Shown here: positions 21,440 through 25,156 of the stretch, piece after piece
Numbering within the stretch: position 1 is the stretch's first letter
Layout of the letters: the number at the start of each line of letters is the position of its first letter
Source: Echinostoma caproni
Lineage: Eukaryota > Platyhelminthes > Trematoda > Plagiorchiida > Echinostomatidae
Reading direction: 5' to 3'
Assembly: GCA_900618425.1 (NCBI GenBank)
Contig: UZAN01039788.1
Coordinates: forward strand, 54,582-79,737
Length of the DNA stretch: 25,156 nucleotides
Program-made: the position numbers and the translations under genes
Notes under the pieces: generated by a model
What the model was told of the DNA's origin: nothing
The model's database searches: none
The model's input: the letters and a program-made list of their open reading frames with translations, nothing else

Positions 21440-24400
21440 TTATGTCCGGAATCCCATAAAGCTGTTCTTGTTTTATTCCTCATCCGTCACCGGTGATCAA
21501 ACAGTTGAGTTTGTGATCAATATTGGGCACCAAGCCAACGTGTGAACCCCCACCCCCCTCTCTCCCCAACACTGCCTAACTTTGGAGATGGACATCTTCA
21601 CTGGTTGTGAGGTGGTCCGCATACTAAGTCCCAGAACTCAAGTTATCGTTTTCCATAGGTGGACTGCACACATTTCTCACCAAGCTGTTCATATCTTCTA
21701 CTCCTCGCACAATGGGATTTGATAAATACAAACTGTATGTACGTGCGTACGCATTTGTTTGTGCATGCATATGCATTCATTCTTTTGATGAAATAATAAT
21801 AATTGTTTTCCATACGTCGGACTGATTGAATATATCTTCATCTTTTTGTTGAGCTGGACTATTTGTTAGTGAATATGGGCTCGGGTACCTTTTATTTTTT
21901 GGCACCCAGCCACTACTTTATTGTATATTTTTCCCGTTTTACTTTTCCTCTCCTCGTTCACACCACCAGCACGATTCTCTCACTCAGCACTCTCGAATTG
22001 GGACATATTGGATGAATGTATCACACAGCTGTTTTTGGGTGGAGACGACGTGTCTGGGTGAGAATAAGCCAACATCAGTTACTGATGCACTTAGGGTAGT
22101 GAGTCATACACCAACACAGATCAATAGCAATTTACTACCTGAGGCATACTGGAATATTTTGGAATTCCACTTCCCAGAAGCGATCTGAGTAACTGATGAT
22201 TAAACTCAAATTTGAATTCTGGAAATACACGGTGGTATGGACACGAGGGTAACAATTTGACCGCTGTAACAATAATCACCTATTCCCGAAATTGAAAAAG
22301 TGCGACCTGAACAAATAGAACAGTGACCAGGATTCGCAGTTAATGTAAACCTATTCTGTGTTACCTGTGATTTGAGAAGCAACACAATTTAAAACACTTG
22401 AAACTGACATAATTGAAGTATCTGGGATCACTGATAGTTGTTCCGTAGGAAAGAGAACCATCACGTACAATATTTAACCAACCAGCCAGACAAGGGTAGC
22501 CTTTCAGAACAAAATAACACCCATCATATACAACATCATGTACAACAGCATCCAGTGTCTCGAGTATTTACTGTTACAGTGTACAATGTCCAGAAACAGA
22601 TTAACTAAACAATGTGGATTGTTTGAAAATGGTACCGACCCTCAAAACGGTTCATTAATCCGTGCCCTATCGAACTCACCAACTGGCTCAAATTTTGCGG
22701 TTGTATTTCATGTATCAGCATCAGGCCTGGATAAATATTCTATTGCTCACCAAACATGCAAAAAGATCAAAACCACAAAAAACCCTACGTCCAATGGTTT
22801 CTAGGTTTACCTAGCAACCGGGACCGAACAGAACAAGATATTCAGTAATTCAGCTAGATTACCTATCGCTAACAAAATGTGTAGCGTTGTTTTCAGTTTA
22901 TTAAGTAAGATTCAGGATTGAAAATGTCAACAACACCTTCATGTTCTGTTCAATCGATGATTCAAGGATTTTGGAACTATATAAAATCAAAGTTAAAACC
23001 ATGATTTTAATTCAGTTAACAGTTTTGGATCATAGGTTGTCAAGTCGAGCATATTCTTTGCATTTCACTATCTAATCTAATAAGGACAATGGAATATGAT
23101 CGATTAGTATGCTTCCATCTGCCTGACGATTGTACCACATGGCATGGTATGCGATATGTATGGACTCATGGCAGCCAACCAACTGAGAATCGCTTGGTGA
23201 CTGAAAGCAAAGCACACGAATGAGATCGTCAATGGCTTTAGTTTTACCTAATAGACATCCCAAATTCAAGCAACGAAATATAGTGGAGATGAGTATGCAA
23301 AGAACGCAGACAGTCAGCAGGGAAACGCAGGTACATATGTTTTATTCAATATCAAGAAAGGTACCAATTTGTATTAATCTGACCGTTCCTTTGCATAGCG
23401 TGATTTTTCTGTCAGTTGTGCATATGATCTTGATGCACTCGACCTAGGTCAAACACGTGATTCGCCTTTGTATTGATTGCGTTTTGTGTTAGCATCTCTT
23501 GTCAGTCACGGTAGGCGCATATGGTGACTGGGCTACGGATACATCTCTCAAAATACCATTTGTGTAATGCTTTCTTTGTCCAACAATATACTCTTCTGTT
23601 ATGGTGGGGCGTTTGTAGCTTGTGTATCGACAAGACAAAAACAAAACTATTTCATTGGTGATCCCGTTCAGTTTCTCAATGTGTCATACTTTTAATCTTC
23701 CACAAATCCTACTTAGCCGACAGCGCAGCGTATAATGACTAGAAAAATCAAGTAAAAGAAGCCGAATAAGCTTCAAAATCATATCGCGACACAAGTGAAG
23801 CAGTATAGAGGATCATCACAAATACTAATGCTACTGCTTTTCATTTCATGGTAGATATGGCTACCAACAGAAAGAATAAATACCAGAATAGACAGAACAC
23901 TTCGTAGTATACACAGCGAAGGAAGATAGAAGGTATTATAAAGCTGCTTCGACCTGGTTAAGCACCTCTAAATTCCACAGCCTTTTCAATTTCAAGTGAA
24001 TCCACCCAATCACGTTCTGTTGGGAATCTCACAAAGCGATGGGTGTTTCAGTCGTCACCTGTCGCCTGTTGATTAGACTGGGTCTGTCAAAATCTCGTCC
24101 AGTCAGAATGAACTGTTTTCTCCATAGACAAACAAAAGTACATTTTGAATGAGCCACCGGGACAGGATGAAAGTTTTGGTGGGGTAGGGTGGGGCTCGAC
24201 CGTTCGTTCCGTCCTCCAACCAACCCTACCGCAACCGGGCAACGCTGTCCTTGACCTCGTTGATCGAGTGAGCTTTGGACAAGAATGAACTACCCCGGTT
24301 TTAATGTGCATCTGATTAAGGATTAAGGAAGATCAAGACGGATCGATAAATCGGTCACCATGATCAGACGTGAATGTTGGAATGACTCATTGCATGAATT

Positions 24401-24560
24401 GATTCAGTCTCGGTCATCAACAGTCTAGTGAGTAAATTCCGTTGAGTCAGAGATCAACTCGGATAACACCGATTCTTTTGAACTAAATGTAATTGCCTAC
24501 ATATTTCTGGCATTGAAAGGCACACATGACAAGATACTTCATATCCAAATAGCAAGAGCA
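21440..24560. other. No gene recognised
   Basis: The largest frame has 88 codons (22538-22804, plus strand) and no recognisable domain. A minus-strand frame at 23269-23072 has an acceptor-like TTTGCTTTCAG before 23200 but no matching donor. A GC-richer stretch at about 24150-24300 with two overlapping minus-strand frames precedes the transposase and may belong to its element. Confidence 0.45.
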
Positions 24561-24567
24561 AACTTGA

Positions 24568-25156
24568 ACTCATTCACAAACCAACTTCAACCTACATTGT
24601 TCAAGAAATTATGGGCGTGCACCAAGAGGTCAAAGGTGTCGGATACCAGTGGCCAGTTCAAGAGGAAGAAATCTGCACATCATGGGTGCTATGAATGCGG
24701 ATAAGTTGGTGAACTATACTCTGAAAAGAGGATCTTACAACTCCGTATTGTGTGTGCAATGGTTGCAAACGCTAGTTGATCGACTATTGCAGGAAGAGCA
24801 CAAGTCATATGTGATTGTGTGTGACAACGCTCCCTGTCATTCTAAACTTGAAGAAGTCGTTTCCGGAGGAAGAGTGAGCATTCTCAGACTTGCTCCGTAT
24901 TCTCCAGCCGTGAATCCGATCGAAATGATATGGAGCATTACAAAATGTTACATCAAAACGGAGTTCCGAAATCAGCATGTAAAGATTATGACGGGTGATC
25001 CCGAAGGAAAAATGAACCAACAGGACTGGAGGATGGCATGTTTGGAAAGCATTGCTGGTGATGCCAAGTCTCATATCACGAAGGATCATTGTCAGCATGC
25101 GACTGAACATGTTCGTGTACATTATCCGACAGCTATCAAAATGCTTGATTTTTTAT
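24568..25156 (+). pseudogene. IS630/Tc1/mariner-type transposase, C-terminal part
   Basis: DDE transposase of a cut-and-paste DNA transposon. The frame is open from 24568 (after TGA at 24565) to the window edge, 196 codons, and continues outside. It starts TNFNLHCSRNYGRAPRGQRC, typical of the first catalytic block, but the residues before it read HSQ where I-D-E is expected. The first catalytic Asp therefore appears lost, and stops at 24550 and 24565 break the frame upstream. Next come SSRGRNLHIMGAM, then VIVCDNAPCHSKLEE with the second Asp at 24823, and ILRLAPYSPAVNPIEMIWS with the final Glu at 24922. Exactly 32 residues lie between these two. A long, hydrophilic C-terminal extension follows. 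The DNA-binding N-terminus and the terminal inverted repeats are not seen. The missing N-terminal half could also be explained by an intron. Confidence 0.85.

Noticed and set aside
23072..23269. Minus-strand frame with acceptor-like TTTGCTTTCAG and a possible 47-base intron from GTAAAA
   Set aside because: Joining across that intron puts a stop at the junction in the frame of the downstream piece, and no domain is recognisable, so no gene is claimed.
1..25156. Search for CRISPR arrays, operons, bacterial promoters, terminators or riboswitches
   Set aside because: None were seen; the window has eukaryotic transposon content and no prokaryotic gene layout.

Overview
This 25 kb window looks like gene-poor, repeat-rich animal nuclear DNA. 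It is AT-rich and dense in stop codons, has several dinucleotide and trinucleotide microsatellites, carries a tRNA-derived SINE, and holds many decayed copies of retrotransposons and one DNA transposase. I found no bacterial features, no rRNA or functional tRNA gene, and no host protein-coding gene I can name. The mix of non-LTR retrotransposons, a Penelope-like element, a tRNA-SINE and an IS630/Tc1-type transposase would fit a flatworm, possibly a digenean fluke, but that is inference from general character and not from a diagnostic gene.

Layout, left to right. Bases 1-5.0 kb: no gene, with microsatellites, a reverse-strand tRNA-like head near 1.8 kb and a good tRNA-derived SINE at 2.85-3.13 kb. 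5.1-5.9 kb (- strand): three frame-shifted pieces resembling the reverse transcriptase (RT) of RTE-type endonuclease-RT elements. 6.24-7.44 kb (+ strand): a Penelope-like element keeping RT and GIY-YIG endonuclease remnants in one reading frame interrupted by six stops. 7.5-11.6 kb: no gene, but a striking 13-bp inverted repeat at 9.59-9.63 kb lies next to a hammerhead-like half motif.

11.7-16.9 kb (- strand): a stack of non-LTR retrotransposons. These are an RT remnant of one family (11.7-12.5 kb), a 5'-truncated tail of a second family with a 3' hairpin and (TTG)n end (12.67-12.99 kb), a nearly complete copy of the same or a close family (13.8-16.6 kb, endonuclease then RT), and the start of an endonuclease domain from another element directly behind it (16.6-16.9 kb). 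A GC-rich segment at 13.0-13.2 kb with a good 3' splice site lies in frame with the truncated tail and may be an exon or an exonised repeat. 17-20.6 kb: no gene. 20.8-21.4 kb (- strand): a third, more diverged LINE tail ending in a Cys/His cluster. 21.4-24.5 kb: no gene. 24.57 kb to the right edge (+ strand): the C-terminal part of an IS630/Tc1/mariner-superfamily transposase, cut by the window end.

Nothing here forms a pathway. The elements are independent insertions, all with disabling mutations. All recognisable LINE protein pieces between 11.7 and 21.4 kb lie on the minus strand, while the Penelope-like element, the SINE at 2.85 kb and the DNA transposase lie on the plus strand.
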